Assembly: GCF_900113695.1 (NCBI RefSeq)
Contig: NZ_FOQH01000001.1
Location: 434,001-498,000 of the forward strand
DNA: 64,000 bases
Reading direction: 5' to 3'
Source: Albimonas pacifica
Lineage (GTDB): Bacteria > Pseudomonadota > Alphaproteobacteria > Rhodobacterales > Rhodobacteraceae
Positions 8,135-16,709 of the stretch are shown in pieces (position 1 is the stretch's first letter; each line of letters begins with the position of its first letter). Below the pieces are notes generated by a model, which worked only from the letters and a program-made list of their open reading frames with translations, was not told the origin of the DNA and ran no database searches. The position numbers and the translations under genes are program-made.

Positions 8135-8928
8135 TGGACCTGATGCTGAACGGCCTGCGGGTCGCGATCACCGGCCCCGCCAAGGGCATGGGCGCCGCGA
8201 TCACGCTGGCCTTCGCGGAGGAGGGGGCGGACCTCGCCCTCTTCGCCCGCGACGTCGCCGCCGTGGCGCCCGTCGCCGAAGCCGCCCGCGCCAAGGGCGT
8301 GCGGGCCGAGATCCTCCCCTGCGACGTCACCGACGCCGCCCGGGTGGAAGCCGCGGTGGCCGAGGCGCAGGAGGCGCTGGGCGGCGCCTTCGACGTTCTG
8401 GTCAACGTCGCCGGCGGCTCCGGCCCCATCGGCAAGACCGGGGTGGAGACCTCCGCCGCCGAGTTCGACGAGATCGTGCATCTCAACATGCGCGGCCCCT
8501 TCAACATGATCCACGCCGTGGCGCCGGGCATGATCGCGCGGGGCTCCGGCCGGATCGTCAACGTCGGCGGCACCTTCGGAATGCGCGGCCGGGCGATGCG
8601 GCTGGCCTATTCGTCCTCGAAATGGGGGCTCCGCGGCATCACCAAGAGCTTCGCCCTCGAACTCGGCCCCCACGGCATCGCCGTGAACACGGTCGCGCCC
8701 GGCATGGTCGACGGCCCGCGCTTCCGCGACAAGGTGGTCCCCGACGTCGCCGCCCGCCATGGCATCTCCGAAGACGAGGCCTTTGCCCTGCACGCCTCCG
8801 ACTACGCCCTTCGCCGGATCTCCACCGACCGCGACGTGGCCGACGCCGTCCTGTTCCTCGCCTCCGACCGGGCCCGCCAGATCACCGGCGCGGACCTCGC
8901 CGTCGACGGCGGCTGGGCGGCCCTGTGA
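8134..8928 (+). CDS. SDR family NAD(P)-dependent oxidoreductase
   Basis: A 264-residue short-chain dehydrogenase. The Rossmann motif TGPAKGMG is at residues 13-20, NVAGG at 91-95 and the catalytic YSSSK at Tyr159-Lys163. The usual catalytic Ser about 12-13 residues before Tyr is replaced by Gly146/Thr147 (VNVGGTFGM), so Thr147 may take over its role. The C-terminal ITGADLAVDGGW is standard. It lies between an ABC binding protein and a cyclic-amidase, suggesting oxidation or reduction of an intermediate in heterocycle breakdown. It overlaps the upstream stop by one base and ends within the possible GTG start of the next gene. Confidence 0.88.
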   Translation: MDLMLNGLRVAITGPAKGMGAAITLAFAEEGADLALFARDVAAVAPVAEAARAKGVRAEILPCDVTDAARVEAAVAEAQEALGGAFDVLVNVAGGSGPIGKTGVETSAAEFDEIVHLNMRGPFNMIHAVAPGMIARGSGRIVNVGGTFGMRGRAMRLAYSSSKWGLRGITKSFALELGPHGIAVNTVAPGMVDGPRFRDKVVPDVAARHGISEDEAFALHASDYALRRISTDRDVADAVLFLASDRARQITGADLAVDGGWAAL

Positions 8929-8936
8929 GCAAGAGA

Positions 8937-10355
8937 ATGACCGCTGACCTGATCCTGACCGGGGGCCTCGTCGTCTCCGAGACCGCCGTCGACCGCGCCG
9001 ACGTGGCCATCAAGGACGGCGAGATCCTCGCCGTCGGCGCCCCCTCGGCGATGCCCGAGGCCGCCGAGACCGTGGACGTGAGCGGCCTCCACCTCCTCCC
9101 CGGCGCCATCGACGTGCACGTGCACTTCCGCGACCCCGGCTACACCCACAAGGAGGACTGGGAGAGCGGCGCCGCCGCCGCCGCCATGGGCGGCGTGACC
9201 ACGGTCTTCGAGATGCCCAATACGGTCCCCTCGACCTCCACCCCCGAGGCGCTCTTCGACAAGGCGACCATCGCCGGCTCCAAGTCCTGCGTCGACTTCG
9301 GCCTCTACGCCCTGCTGGGCGAGGAGACCCTGGACCGCGTCCAGGCCCTCGCCGACGCCGGCGCCAACGCCTTCAAGCTCTACATGGGCAACACGTTCGG
9401 CAATCTCCCCAGCCCCTCGACGGGCGCGATGCTGGAGTGCTTCGAGAAGGCGGCGCTGACCGGCCTGCGCGTCTCGCTCCACGCCGAGACCGCCTCGATC
9501 ATGGCCCGCCGTGAGGCCGCCCTGTCGGCCGCCGGCCGCACCGCCCCCCTCGACCACATCCTCGCGAGGCCGGAAGTCGTCGCCATCGAGGCCGTCGCCC
9601 GCGCCGCCATCCTCGCCGAGTGGACCGGCGCCCGCATCCACATCCTGCACATCTCGTCCAGCGGCGAACTCCGCCCCCTCGCCGAGGCCAAGGCCCGCGG
9701 CGTGGACGTCACCGGCGAGACCTGCCCCTGCTACCTGTTCCTCGACTCCTCGGACTACGAGCGGCTGCAGGGCGCGATCCGCGTGAACCCCCCGGTGCGC
9801 GAGAAGAAGGACAGCCTCGGCATCCTCGCCGCCCTCAAAGCGGGCGTCGTCGACATGATCGCCACCGACCACGCCCCGCATACGCCGGAAGAAAAGCTGC
9901 GCCCCAACATCTGGGACGTCGACTGCGGCTTCCCGGGCGTCGAGACCCAGATGCCCCTGATGCTGACCCGGGTGGCGGCGGGCGACTACTCGATCATGGA
10001 CTACGTGCGCATGTCCGCCGGCGCCCCCGCCCGCAGCTTCGGCCTGTGGCCGACGAAGGGCCGCATCGCCCCCGGCGCCCATGCCGACATCGCCTGCGTC
10101 GACCTCTCCCGCCGCGAGACGATCCGCGCCGCCGACCTGCACTCCCGCTCCCGCATCACCCCCTTCGAAGGGACCGAGACCGTGGGCGCCCCCGTTCACA
10201 CCCTGGTCCGCGGCGCCTTCGTCCAGCGCGATCGCAAGCTGGTCCCCGGGATGCAGGGCCACGGCCGCCAGGTCACCGACATCCAGCGCATGCCCGCGCC
10301 CGCGCCGCGCAACGTCGAGCTCTCGCTCGCCCACCTGACCGGAGGCGCCCCATGA
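8937..10355 (+). CDS. Dihydroorotase/allantoinase-type cyclic amidohydrolase
   Basis: A 472-residue amidohydrolase-superfamily enzyme with all binuclear metal ligands visible: H61 and H63 (DVHVHFRDPGYTH), carbamylated Lys147 (FKLYMGNT), H182 (LHAET), H238 (IHILHIS) and D311 (IATDHAPH). This pattern fits dihydroorotase, allantoinase and hydantoinase, which open or close cyclic ureides and imides. It is not a housekeeping PyrC by context, since it sits in a catabolic ABC operon. An alternative GTG start at 8925 would overlap the SDR stop as GTGA and add four residues; the ATG is used here. Its ATGA end overlaps the ATPase start. Confidence 0.87.
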   Translation: MTADLILTGGLVVSETAVDRADVAIKDGEILAVGAPSAMPEAAETVDVSGLHLLPGAIDVHVHFRDPGYTHKEDWESGAAAAAMGGVTTVFEMPNTVPSTSTPEALFDKATIAGSKSCVDFGLYALLGEETLDRVQALADAGANAFKLYMGNTFGNLPSPSTGAMLECFEKAALTGLRVSLHAETASIMARREAALSAAGRTAPLDHILARPEVVAIEAVARAAILAEWTGARIHILHISSSGELRPLAEAKARGVDVTGETCPCYLFLDSSDYERLQGAIRVNPPVREKKDSLGILAALKAGVVDMIATDHAPHTPEEKLRPNIWDVDCGFPGVETQMPLMLTRVAAGDYSIMDYVRMSAGAPARSFGLWPTKGRIAPGAHADIACVDLSRRETIRAADLHSRSRITPFEGTETVGAPVHTLVRGAFVQRDRKLVPGMQGHGRQVTDIQRMPAPAPRNVELSLAHLTGGAP

Positions 10356-11167
10356 CCCCCCTGGTGCATTTCGACGAGGTCTGCGTCGAATACGACGCGG
10401 GCAGGGAAAAGACCCTCGCCCTCCAGCCCACCACGCTCGAAGTCGCCAAGGGCGACTTCATCGCGCTGGTCGGCCCATCGGGCTGCGGCAAGTCCACGAT
10501 CCTGAAGCTGGCCTCCGAGCTCCTCGCCCCCACCGCCGGCCACATCTTCTTCGCCGGCCGCGAGCTGGGCGCCGAGCCGGTGCGCGTCGGCATGGCCTTC
10601 CAGTCGGCCAGCCTCCTGCCGTGGCTCTCGATCCGCGACAACGTCATGCTGCCGCTGAAGATCGTGCCCCCGTTCCGCGAGCACTACCGCGCGAAACGCA
10701 AGGGCGAATACCGCGACCGGGTCGACGCCCTGCTGGCCCAGGTCGGCCTGCTGGACTTCGCCGACAAGAACCCCTGGCAGCTTTCGGGCGGCATGCAGCA
10801 GCGGGCCAACCTGTGCCGCGCGCTGGTCCACGACCCCGACCTGCTGCTGCTGGACGAGCCCTTCGGCGCCCTCGACCAGTTCACCCGCGAGGAGCTGTGG
10901 TCCACCCTGCAGGACCTGTGGATGGCCCGCGGCTCGACGGTCCTGCTGGTCACCCACGACCTGCGCGAGGCGGCGTTCCTCGCCAACCGCATCTGCGTGA
11001 TGTCCGCCCGCCCCGGCCGGATCATCGAGGACCGCCAGGTCACCACCCCGCGCCCCCGCCAGATCTCCCAGACCTTCCGCCCCGAGTTCGTCTCGATCGT
11101 CGAGCAGCTGCGCGAACTGATCGTGCACGCCCCCGCCGCTCCGCAGATCCCGGAGGCCGCCCAGTGA
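10352..11167 (+). CDS. ABC transporter ATP-binding protein, nitrate/sulfonate/heterocycle type
   Basis: A 271-residue ATPase with Walker A GPSGCGKST, Q-loop FQSASLLPW, signature LSGGMQQR, Walker B LLLLDEPFGALD and the switch His in VTHDLREAAF. These features are those of the SsuB/TauB/ThiZ group that partners NMT1-like binding proteins. It overlaps the amidohydrolase by ATGA and the permease by GTGA, so all three are translationally coupled. Confidence 0.9.
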   Translation: MTPLVHFDEVCVEYDAGREKTLALQPTTLEVAKGDFIALVGPSGCGKSTILKLASELLAPTAGHIFFAGRELGAEPVRVGMAFQSASLLPWLSIRDNVMLPLKIVPPFREHYRAKRKGEYRDRVDALLAQVGLLDFADKNPWQLSGGMQQRANLCRALVHDPDLLLLDEPFGALDQFTREELWSTLQDLWMARGSTVLLVTHDLREAAFLANRICVMSARPGRIIEDRQVTTPRPRQISQTFRPEFVSIVEQLRELIVHAPAAPQIPEAAQ

Positions 11168-11922
11168 CCCCCCTGCAGAGAAAATTCGCCTCCGCCGCCC
11201 TGATCGTCGGCGTCTTCGCGTTCTGGGAGCTGGTCTGCCTGATCTTCGGCATCTCCGACCTGGTGCTGCCGCGCCCGAGCCAGATCCTCTCGACCTTCAT
11301 CGAGTACGCTCCGGCCATCTGGCCCCACGCCTGGCAGACGCTCTACACCACCATGGTCGGCTTCGTCTTCGGCGTGGCGATCGGGCTGGCGCTGGGGGTG
11401 CTGATCGGCTCCTCGAAACTGGCCTTCGACACCGCCTACCCCCTGCTGGTGGGCATTTCCTCGATCCCCAAGGTCGCCGTGGTCCCGATCTTCGTGCTGT
11501 GGTTCGGCGCGGGCACGGTCCCCGCCATCCTCACCGCCATGATCATCTGCATTTTTCCAATTGTGGTGAACGTGGCGACCGGCATCGCCACGGTCGAACC
11601 CGAGCTGGAAGACGTGATGAAGGCGATGAAGGCCTCGAAACGCGACATCCTGTGGAACGTCGGGCTGCCGCGCTCGATGCCCTACTTCTTCGCTTCGCTG
11701 AAGGTGGCGATCACGCTGGCCTTCGTGGGCTCGGTCATCGCCGAGACGGTCGCCTCCAACAAGGGCATCGGCAACATGATGATGATCGCCTCCTCGATGT
11801 TCAACGTGCCGATGGTCTTCGCTGGGCTCCTGGTGCTGTCGGTGCTGGGCGTCGCCCTCTATGCCATCTTCTCCCTGATCGAGCGCCGGGTCGCCGGCTG
11901 GGCGATGCGGAAGGGCTCCTGA
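11164..11922 (+). CDS. ABC transporter permease, SsuC/TauC/ThiX-like
   Basis: A 252-residue inner-membrane permease with six predicted hydrophobic segments and the coupling EAA loop (ELEDVMKAMKASKRDILWNV followed by GLPRSMPYF). It starts with GTG inside the ATPase stop (GTGA) and ends at TGATG with the ring-opening amidohydrolase. It completes the importer formed with the binding protein at 7085 and the ATPase at 10352. Confidence 0.9.
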   Translation: MTPLQRKFASAALIVGVFAFWELVCLIFGISDLVLPRPSQILSTFIEYAPAIWPHAWQTLYTTMVGFVFGVAIGLALGVLIGSSKLAFDTAYPLLVGISSIPKVAVVPIFVLWFGAGTVPAILTAMIICIFPIVVNVATGIATVEPELEDVMKAMKASKRDILWNVGLPRSMPYFFASLKVAITLAFVGSVIAETVASNKGIGNMMMIASSMFNVPMVFAGLLVLSVLGVALYAIFSLIERRVAGWAMRKGS

Positions 11923-13016
11923 TGGCGCGCGAGACCCGCATCCACCGCTTGTCCATGTCGGGCCCCGAGGACGTCTCGGCGATCCTCGCCCGCATCGGCC
12001 GGGGCGAGATCGCCCCCGCCGCCATCCGCGCGATCCTCGGCAAGACCGAGGGCAACGGCTGCGTCAACGATTTCACCCGCGGCTACGCGGTGGCCTCCCT
12101 GAAAGCGGCCCTCGCGCCCCTCGTCCCCCCGGGCGCGCTGGACCGGATCTCGATGGTCATGTCGGGGGGCACCGAGGGCGGCCTCTCCCCCCACTGGCTG
12201 GTCTTCGAGGAGATCGCGACCGACGCCCCGGCCGGCCCCCCCGCGCTCGCCATCGGCGTGGCGCGCACGAGGGCGCTGGCGCCCGCCGAGATCGGCCGCG
12301 TCGCCCAGGCGGAGCTGGTGCGCGAGGCGACGCTGGAGGCCATGGCCGAGGCGGGGATCGCCGACACCGCCGCCGTGCACTACGTGCAGGTCAAATGCCC
12401 CCTGCTGACCGCCGAGCGGGTGGCGCACGCCGGCGGGCCGTCTGCGGTGGCGACCACCTCGATGATCAAGAGCATGGGCCTCTCGCGCGGAGCCTCGGCG
12501 CTGGGCATCGCCCTGGCGCTGGGCGAGATCGAGCCGCAGGTCCTGACCGACGCCGCCATCGGCGACGACTGGTCCTTGTGGAGCGGTCGGGCCAGCTGCT
12601 CCGCCGGGGTGGAGCTGGAGGACTGCGAGGTCGCGGTGCTGGGCCTCTCCGACGCCTGGTCCGGGCCGCTGCGCATCGCTCACGGGGTGATGGCCGACGC
12701 AATCGACGCGCCGGCGGTGGCCGACCTGCTGGCGGGGTTCGACCCCGCCTTCCGCGCCCAGCTGAGCCCTGCGGGCCGCGACCGCTTCGTGGCCCTGCTG
12801 GCGAAGGCCGAGGCCTCGACCGCCGGGACGATCCGGGGGGCGCGGCACACAATGCTGGACGACAGCGACATTTCTTCGACGCGCCATGCGCGGGGCTTTG
12901 TCGGCGGGATGCTGGCGGGGCTGACCGGGACGACGGAGCTGTTCGTCTCGGGCGGCGCCGAGCACCAGGGCCCGGACGGCGGCGGCCCCTGCGCGGCGAT
13001 CTGGCGCGAGGGCTGA
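11922..13016 (+). CDS. Ring-opening amidohydrolase, cyanuric acid hydrolase/barbiturase family
   Basis: A 364-residue member of the AtzD/barbiturase family, a fold known only from these ring-opening enzymes. The three-fold repeat with Ser-Lys dyads is visible: Lys41 (GKTEGNGCVNDFTRGY) and Ser81 (SGGTEGG); a central segment ATTSMIKSMGLSRGAS; and the C-terminal VSGGAEHQGPDGGGP. The enzymes hydrolyse cyanuric acid to carboxybiuret or barbiturate to ureidomalonate. It is the last gene of the importer operon and overlaps the permease by TGATG. Sequence alone, read by eye, does not separate the two specificities. No biuret amidohydrolase, allophanate hydrolase or ureidomalonase is nearby, which leaves the pathway incomplete or novel. 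Confidence 0.88.
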   Translation: MARETRIHRLSMSGPEDVSAILARIGRGEIAPAAIRAILGKTEGNGCVNDFTRGYAVASLKAALAPLVPPGALDRISMVMSGGTEGGLSPHWLVFEEIATDAPAGPPALAIGVARTRALAPAEIGRVAQAELVREATLEAMAEAGIADTAAVHYVQVKCPLLTAERVAHAGGPSAVATTSMIKSMGLSRGASALGIALALGEIEPQVLTDAAIGDDWSLWSGRASCSAGVELEDCEVAVLGLSDAWSGPLRIAHGVMADAIDAPAVADLLAGFDPAFRAQLSPAGRDRFVALLAKAEASTAGTIRGARHTMLDDSDISSTRHARGFVGGMLAGLTGTTELFVSGGAEHQGPDGGGPCAAIWREG

Positions 13017-13030
13017 ACGGCCTTTCCACG

Positions 13031-13064
13031 AGCGGACGACAGGCGCCCTGCGGGCGGGCTTGGC
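13031..13064. repeat. Solo copy of the 34-bp arm repeated at 32420-32496
   Basis: The 26 bases at 13039-13064 are identical to 32471-32496, and the preceding 8 bases are similar (agcggacg versus agcggtct). The element lies 14 bases after the ring-opening amidohydrolase stop codon. At the other site two arms face each other as a hairpin; here only one arm is present. Confidence 0.8.
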
Positions 13065-13238
13065 TGGGTCGGCGCCCGGGGCGGGCCTTCGGGAGGTTTC
13101 CGGGCCGCCGGCTGCGCGGCGGCCGGGGGAGCGCCGCGTCGGGCGGCGCGCCCGTGGCGCGGCTCCGCCCGCGGCGCGGGGCGGGCGGCGGCGCCTGGGG
13201 CCAAGGGGCGCCCGGCGTCGGCGCTGCAGAGGACCCGT

Positions 13239-13311
13239 GCCGCAGGCGCCTGGCGGCGGCCGCCCTCGGGACCGCGCCGGCGGGGAGACGGTCCCGCCAG
13301 GCGCCTGCGGC
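13239..13311. repeat. 18-bp perfect inverted repeat
   Basis: Arms at 13239-13256 and 13294-13311 are perfect reverse complements separated by 37 bp. They lie in the convergent gap before the molybdoenzyme gene end and could form a long hairpin in transcripts from either side. Confidence 0.75.
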
Positions 13312-13410
13312 GACCGCGCCGCGCAGCGCGACGGCGCAGCCGGGCGCCCGGTTGCGTGCGGCGCCTGCGCGGCGGCCGCGGCCGGCGCAGGGCCGGCCGC
13401 TTCGGGCGCG

Positions 13411-15720
13411 TCAGGCCTCGCGGGCGATGAAGACCGGCGGGTCGAAGACCTCGACGCGGGGGACCGGACCCGTGAACGCCTCGACCTCCACCAGGCACGA
13501 CTGGGCCGAGCAGCCCTGGCCGAGGCGCGAGGTGCCCTCGTCGCGGGTCAGCACGTTGGGGTTGCCATGGCGCTCCAGCCCGTCGGGCCCCGGGTCGAAC
13601 ATCGCCCCGGTGGGCAGGCGCACCACGCCCGGCATGATCTCGTCCGAGACCCGCAGCCCCGCGAGGCAGGCGCCGCGGGCGTTGAAGACGCGCACCACCG
13701 AGCCGTCCTCGAGCCCCCGCGCGGCGGCGTCGGCGGGGTTCATCAGGAGCTCCGCCCGGTCGTGGATCTTGGCCTTCTGCGAGACCGAAGAGCCGTCGAG
13801 CTGGCTGTGCAGCTTGTCCGCAGGCTGGTTGGAGAGCATGTGCAGGGGCCAGTCCCCCGCCTTGCCCAGCCACTCCTTCGGCTCGATCCACACCGGGTGG
13901 CCCGGGCAGTCGTCGTAGCCGAAGCCGGCGATGGTCTCGGAGAAGAGCTCGATCTTCCCCGACGGCGTGCCCAGCTTGTTGGCCCGCGGATTGTGCCGGA
14001 AGTCGGCGTAGAGGTCGAAGACGTCCGCGGGCTCGGGCACCTTGAAGTAGCCCATCTCGCGGAACGTGTCCCAGTCGGGCGTATTCACCCCGCGCACGGC
14101 CAGCGCCGCCGAGGTCTGGCCCCAGAGCTTGCGCAGCCAGCCCTCGACGTCGAGGCCCTGGTGGAAGTCCTCGCCCCCGCCCAGCCGGTCGGCGAGGTCG
14201 GAGAAGATCGCGAAGTCGTCGCGCGCCTCGCCCACGCTCACGGCCTTGGCGACCGAGAGGATCCACGGATCGCGCGAGGAGCCCGCGTAATCGTCCCGCT
14301 CCAGCGGCGTGGTGGCGGGCAGGACGATGTCGGCGTGGCGCGCGGTGCCGGTCCACCAGGGCTCGTGCACGATCACCGTCTCGGGGCGCTGGAAGGCCTT
14401 TCGCAGGCGGTTGAGGTCCTGGTGATGGTGGAACGGGTTGCCGCCGGCCCAGTAGACGAGGCGGATGTCGGGGAAGGTCATCTCCTGCCCGTCGTACTCG
14501 AAGGTCCCGCCAGGGGTCAGCAGGCAGTCGGCGACGCGGGCGACGGGGATGCCGAGGCTCCCCTCCGAGCGCGGCGTGGGCATCCCGAAGAGCGGCGTCG
14601 AGACCTTGGGTTGGCCGAAGCCCCCCGTCGAGCCGTAGCCGAAGAACACGCCCCCGCCGGGCAGCCCCACCTGGCCCAGCACCGAGGCGAGCGCCACCAG
14701 CGCCCAGAACGGCTGCTCGCCATGGTCCTGGCGCTGCAGGGACCAGGTGGCGGTCAGCATCACCCGCTTGCCGATCAGGTCCTCGCCCAGCGCCTGGATC
14801 TCGGCGGCCGGAACGCCGGTCTTCTCCGCGGCCCAGGCGGGGGTTTTCGCAATCCCGTCCACGTCGCCGCGCACGTAGGCGAGCACGCGGTCCGCGCCGA
14901 CGGTGTACTTGTCGAGGAAAGCCCGGTCCTCGGCGCCCTTGTCCTGCACCACCCAGATCAGCGCCAGGATCAGCGCGCAGTCGGAGTTGGGGCGCACCGG
15001 CAGCCACTCGGCCTCGATCGGCGCCACGTCCGAGCGCAGCGGCGAGACGTTGATCACCTTGGTCTTCGCCTGGCCGAGGATGCGCACCACGTTCTCGAAC
15101 CCGTGCGCGCCGAAGCCGCCCGACTGCACCTTCCAGTTCTTGCGGCAGAGCCCGCCGAAGGCCACCAGCCGGTCGCAGTTGGCCGCGATCGAGCGCCAGT
15201 CGCTCCCCGCCCCCCAGATCGCCTCGTTCGAGCCCAGCACGTGGGGCAGCAGGGTCATCCCCGCGCCGTAGGAGTAGTTGGTGACCTGCGTCGTGCAGCC
15301 CCCGATCGACCACATGAACCGCCGGGTGAGGTTCTGCGCGTTGTGCAGCCGCCCGCCCGAGGCCCAGCCGTAGGAGCCGCCGAACAGCGCCTCGTTGCCA
15401 TGGGTCTTGCGGATGCGGTCGAGCTCGCCCGCCACCATCTCCAGCGCCTCGTCCCAGGGCACCTCGTGGAACACGTCCTCGCCCCGCACGCCCTCGGGAA
15501 CCATCCGGCCGTCCCGCTCGGCCCGCTTCAGCCAGCCCCGGCGGACCGAGGGGCGCATGACGCGGGAGCCGGCGTGCACCATCTCCGGCCAGGCGTGGAT
15601 CGACTCGTCGGGGTGGGGGTCATGCTCGAACGGGGTCACCGAGACGAGCTTTCCGTCCTCCACATGCGCGGTGAAGGCGCCGGTGTGGAAGGCGGATCGG
15701 AAGCTCTGGCGGACGGTCAT
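13411..15720 (-). CDS. Molybdopterin-dependent sulfoxide/N-oxide reductase, BisC/DMSO-reductase-like
   Basis: A 769-residue molybdo-bis(MGD) enzyme. The segment YGWASGGRLHNAQNL matches the Mo-ligating Ser region of the DMSO/TMAO/biotin sulfoxide reductases. Molybdopterin-binding motifs follow (WSIGGCTTQVTNYSYGAG, GNPFHHHQDLNRL), and the C-terminal dinucleotide-binding domain contains HGNPNVLTRDEGTS. There are no N-terminal Fe-S cysteines and no signal peptide, as in cytoplasmic BisC. It would reduce a sulfoxide or N-oxide, or work in the reverse direction. The ATG overlaps the upstream LysR stop by ATGA, so it is the last gene of the 17803-13411 unit. Confidence 0.88.
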   Translation of the reverse strand: MTVRQSFRSAFHTGAFTAHVEDGKLVSVTPFEHDPHPDESIHAWPEMVHAGSRVMRPSVRRGWLKRAERDGRMVPEGVRGEDVFHEVPWDEALEMVAGELDRIRKTHGNEALFGGSYGWASGGRLHNAQNLTRRFMWSIGGCTTQVTNYSYGAGMTLLPHVLGSNEAIWGAGSDWRSIAANCDRLVAFGGLCRKNWKVQSGGFGAHGFENVVRILGQAKTKVINVSPLRSDVAPIEAEWLPVRPNSDCALILALIWVVQDKGAEDRAFLDKYTVGADRVLAYVRGDVDGIAKTPAWAAEKTGVPAAEIQALGEDLIGKRVMLTATWSLQRQDHGEQPFWALVALASVLGQVGLPGGGVFFGYGSTGGFGQPKVSTPLFGMPTPRSEGSLGIPVARVADCLLTPGGTFEYDGQEMTFPDIRLVYWAGGNPFHHHQDLNRLRKAFQRPETVIVHEPWWTGTARHADIVLPATTPLERDDYAGSSRDPWILSVAKAVSVGEARDDFAIFSDLADRLGGGEDFHQGLDVEGWLRKLWGQTSAALAVRGVNTPDWDTFREMGYFKVPEPADVFDLYADFRHNPRANKLGTPSGKIELFSETIAGFGYDDCPGHPVWIEPKEWLGKAGDWPLHMLSNQPADKLHSQLDGSSVSQKAKIHDRAELLMNPADAAARGLEDGSVVRVFNARGACLAGLRVSDEIMPGVVRLPTGAMFDPGPDGLERHGNPNVLTRDEGTSRLGQGCSAQSCLVEVEAFTGPVPRVEVFDPPVFIAREA

Positions 15721-16709
15721 TCGGGGGCTCCATCGAGGGGGGCGGATGCGGGGGCGAGGTCGTGGCGGGAGATCGACTCGGCCGCCTCGGCCAGCAGCCA
15801 CTCCCTTACCGCGCGGATGCCGGGCTTGTCGCCCAGCTCCGGCGAGGAGAGGACGTGATAGCCCTCGTCGACCCGGATCGCGGTGGGATGCGCGCGCGCG
15901 AGGCGGCCGGAGCGGATGTCCCGCTCGACCAGGAAATGCGAGGCGAGGCAGATGCCCTGGCCGTGGGCCACCGCCTCGAGCATCAGGGCGGCGTCGTTGT
16001 AGAGCTGCCGGGGCCCGAGCGCGTCGAGCGGCAGGCCCGCGCTCTCCAGCCAGTAGGTCATGGGGATGAACTGGCGCACGTGCAGGAAGGGCACCGAGGC
16101 GAGCCGGCGGCGCGAGATCCGCTCGCCCCCCTCCAGCAGCTCCGGCGCGCAGACCAGGCAGTGGGGCTCGGAGCCCAGCAGCTCCGCCCGCATCCCCGGG
16201 AAATCGGCGCCCCAGCGGATCGCGACGTCGACGTCCTGGCGGGCGAAATCGACGGGCTCGTCGGAGGCGAGGAGCGTGATCTTCACCCGCTCCTCCCGCG
16301 CCATGAAGTCCCGCAGCCGCGGCGTCAGCCAGCGCATGGCGATGGCGGGCGTGGCCGAGATCGTCACCACCGCCGGCTTGTCGGGGTCCGAGACCTGGGC
16401 GCAGGCGGAGGTGAGGATGAACAGCGCCTCGCGCACCTGGCCCGCCAGCTCCGCGCCTTCGCGGGTCAGCTCCACCCGCCGGGTCAGGCGGCGGAACAGG
16501 CGGATCTCGAGGAACTCCTCCAGGTGGCGGATCTGCTGGGAGACGGCCGAGGGCGTCACGCACAGCTCCTCCGCCGCCAGGCGGAAGGAGGCGTGGCGGG
16601 CCGCGGCCTCGAACACCCGGAACAGGTTGAGCGGAGGCAGGCGGGGGCTCGGCGCGCCCCGCTCGGGGCCGCCGTCCGCGCCGGAGGAGCCGCCGCTCAG
16701 CCCCGCCAC
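15717..16709 (-). CDS. LysR family regulator, GcvA-like
   Basis: A 330-residue LysR regulator: PPLNLFRVFEAAARHASF opens the helix-turn-helix, ELCVTPSAVSQQIRHLEE is the recognition helix, and the effector domain follows (SATPAIAMRWLTPRL). The form resembles GcvA. The GTG at 16709 is the only reasonable start and places it 13 bases into the end of the flavin monooxygenase gene; its stop overlaps the molybdoenzyme start by ATGA. It is thus embedded in the operon it probably controls. Confidence 0.86.
   Translation of the reverse strand: MAGLSGGSSGADGGPERGAPSPRLPPLNLFRVFEAAARHASFRLAAEELCVTPSAVSQQIRHLEEFLEIRLFRRLTRRVELTREGAELAGQVREALFILTSACAQVSDPDKPAVVTISATPAIAMRWLTPRLRDFMAREERVKITLLASDEPVDFARQDVDVAIRWGADFPGMRAELLGSEPHCLVCAPELLEGGERISRRRLASVPFLHVRQFIPMTYWLESAGLPLDALGPRQLYNDAALMLEAVAHGQGICLASHFLVERDIRSGRLARAHPTAIRVDEGYHVLSSPELGDKPGIRAVREWLLAEAAESISRHDLAPASAPLDGAPE

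Larger units (their letters stand above)
13017..13410. other. Non-coding GC-rich interval with repeats
   Basis: A 394-bp interval between convergent genes, extremely GC-rich. It contains a copy of the repeat arm also found at 32463-32496, and an 18-bp inverted repeat. No gene is credible here. Confidence 0.6.

Noticed and set aside
8937-10355. Biosynthetic dihydroorotase (PyrC)
   Set aside because: The metal-site motifs would allow it, but the gene is embedded in a catabolic importer operon with a ring-opening amidohydrolase and no pyr genes.
13060-15858. Long open frame on the plus strand antisense to the molybdoenzyme
   Set aside because: No recognisable domain and typical Arg/Ala/His-rich composition of a shadow frame; the minus-strand molybdoenzyme explains the region.
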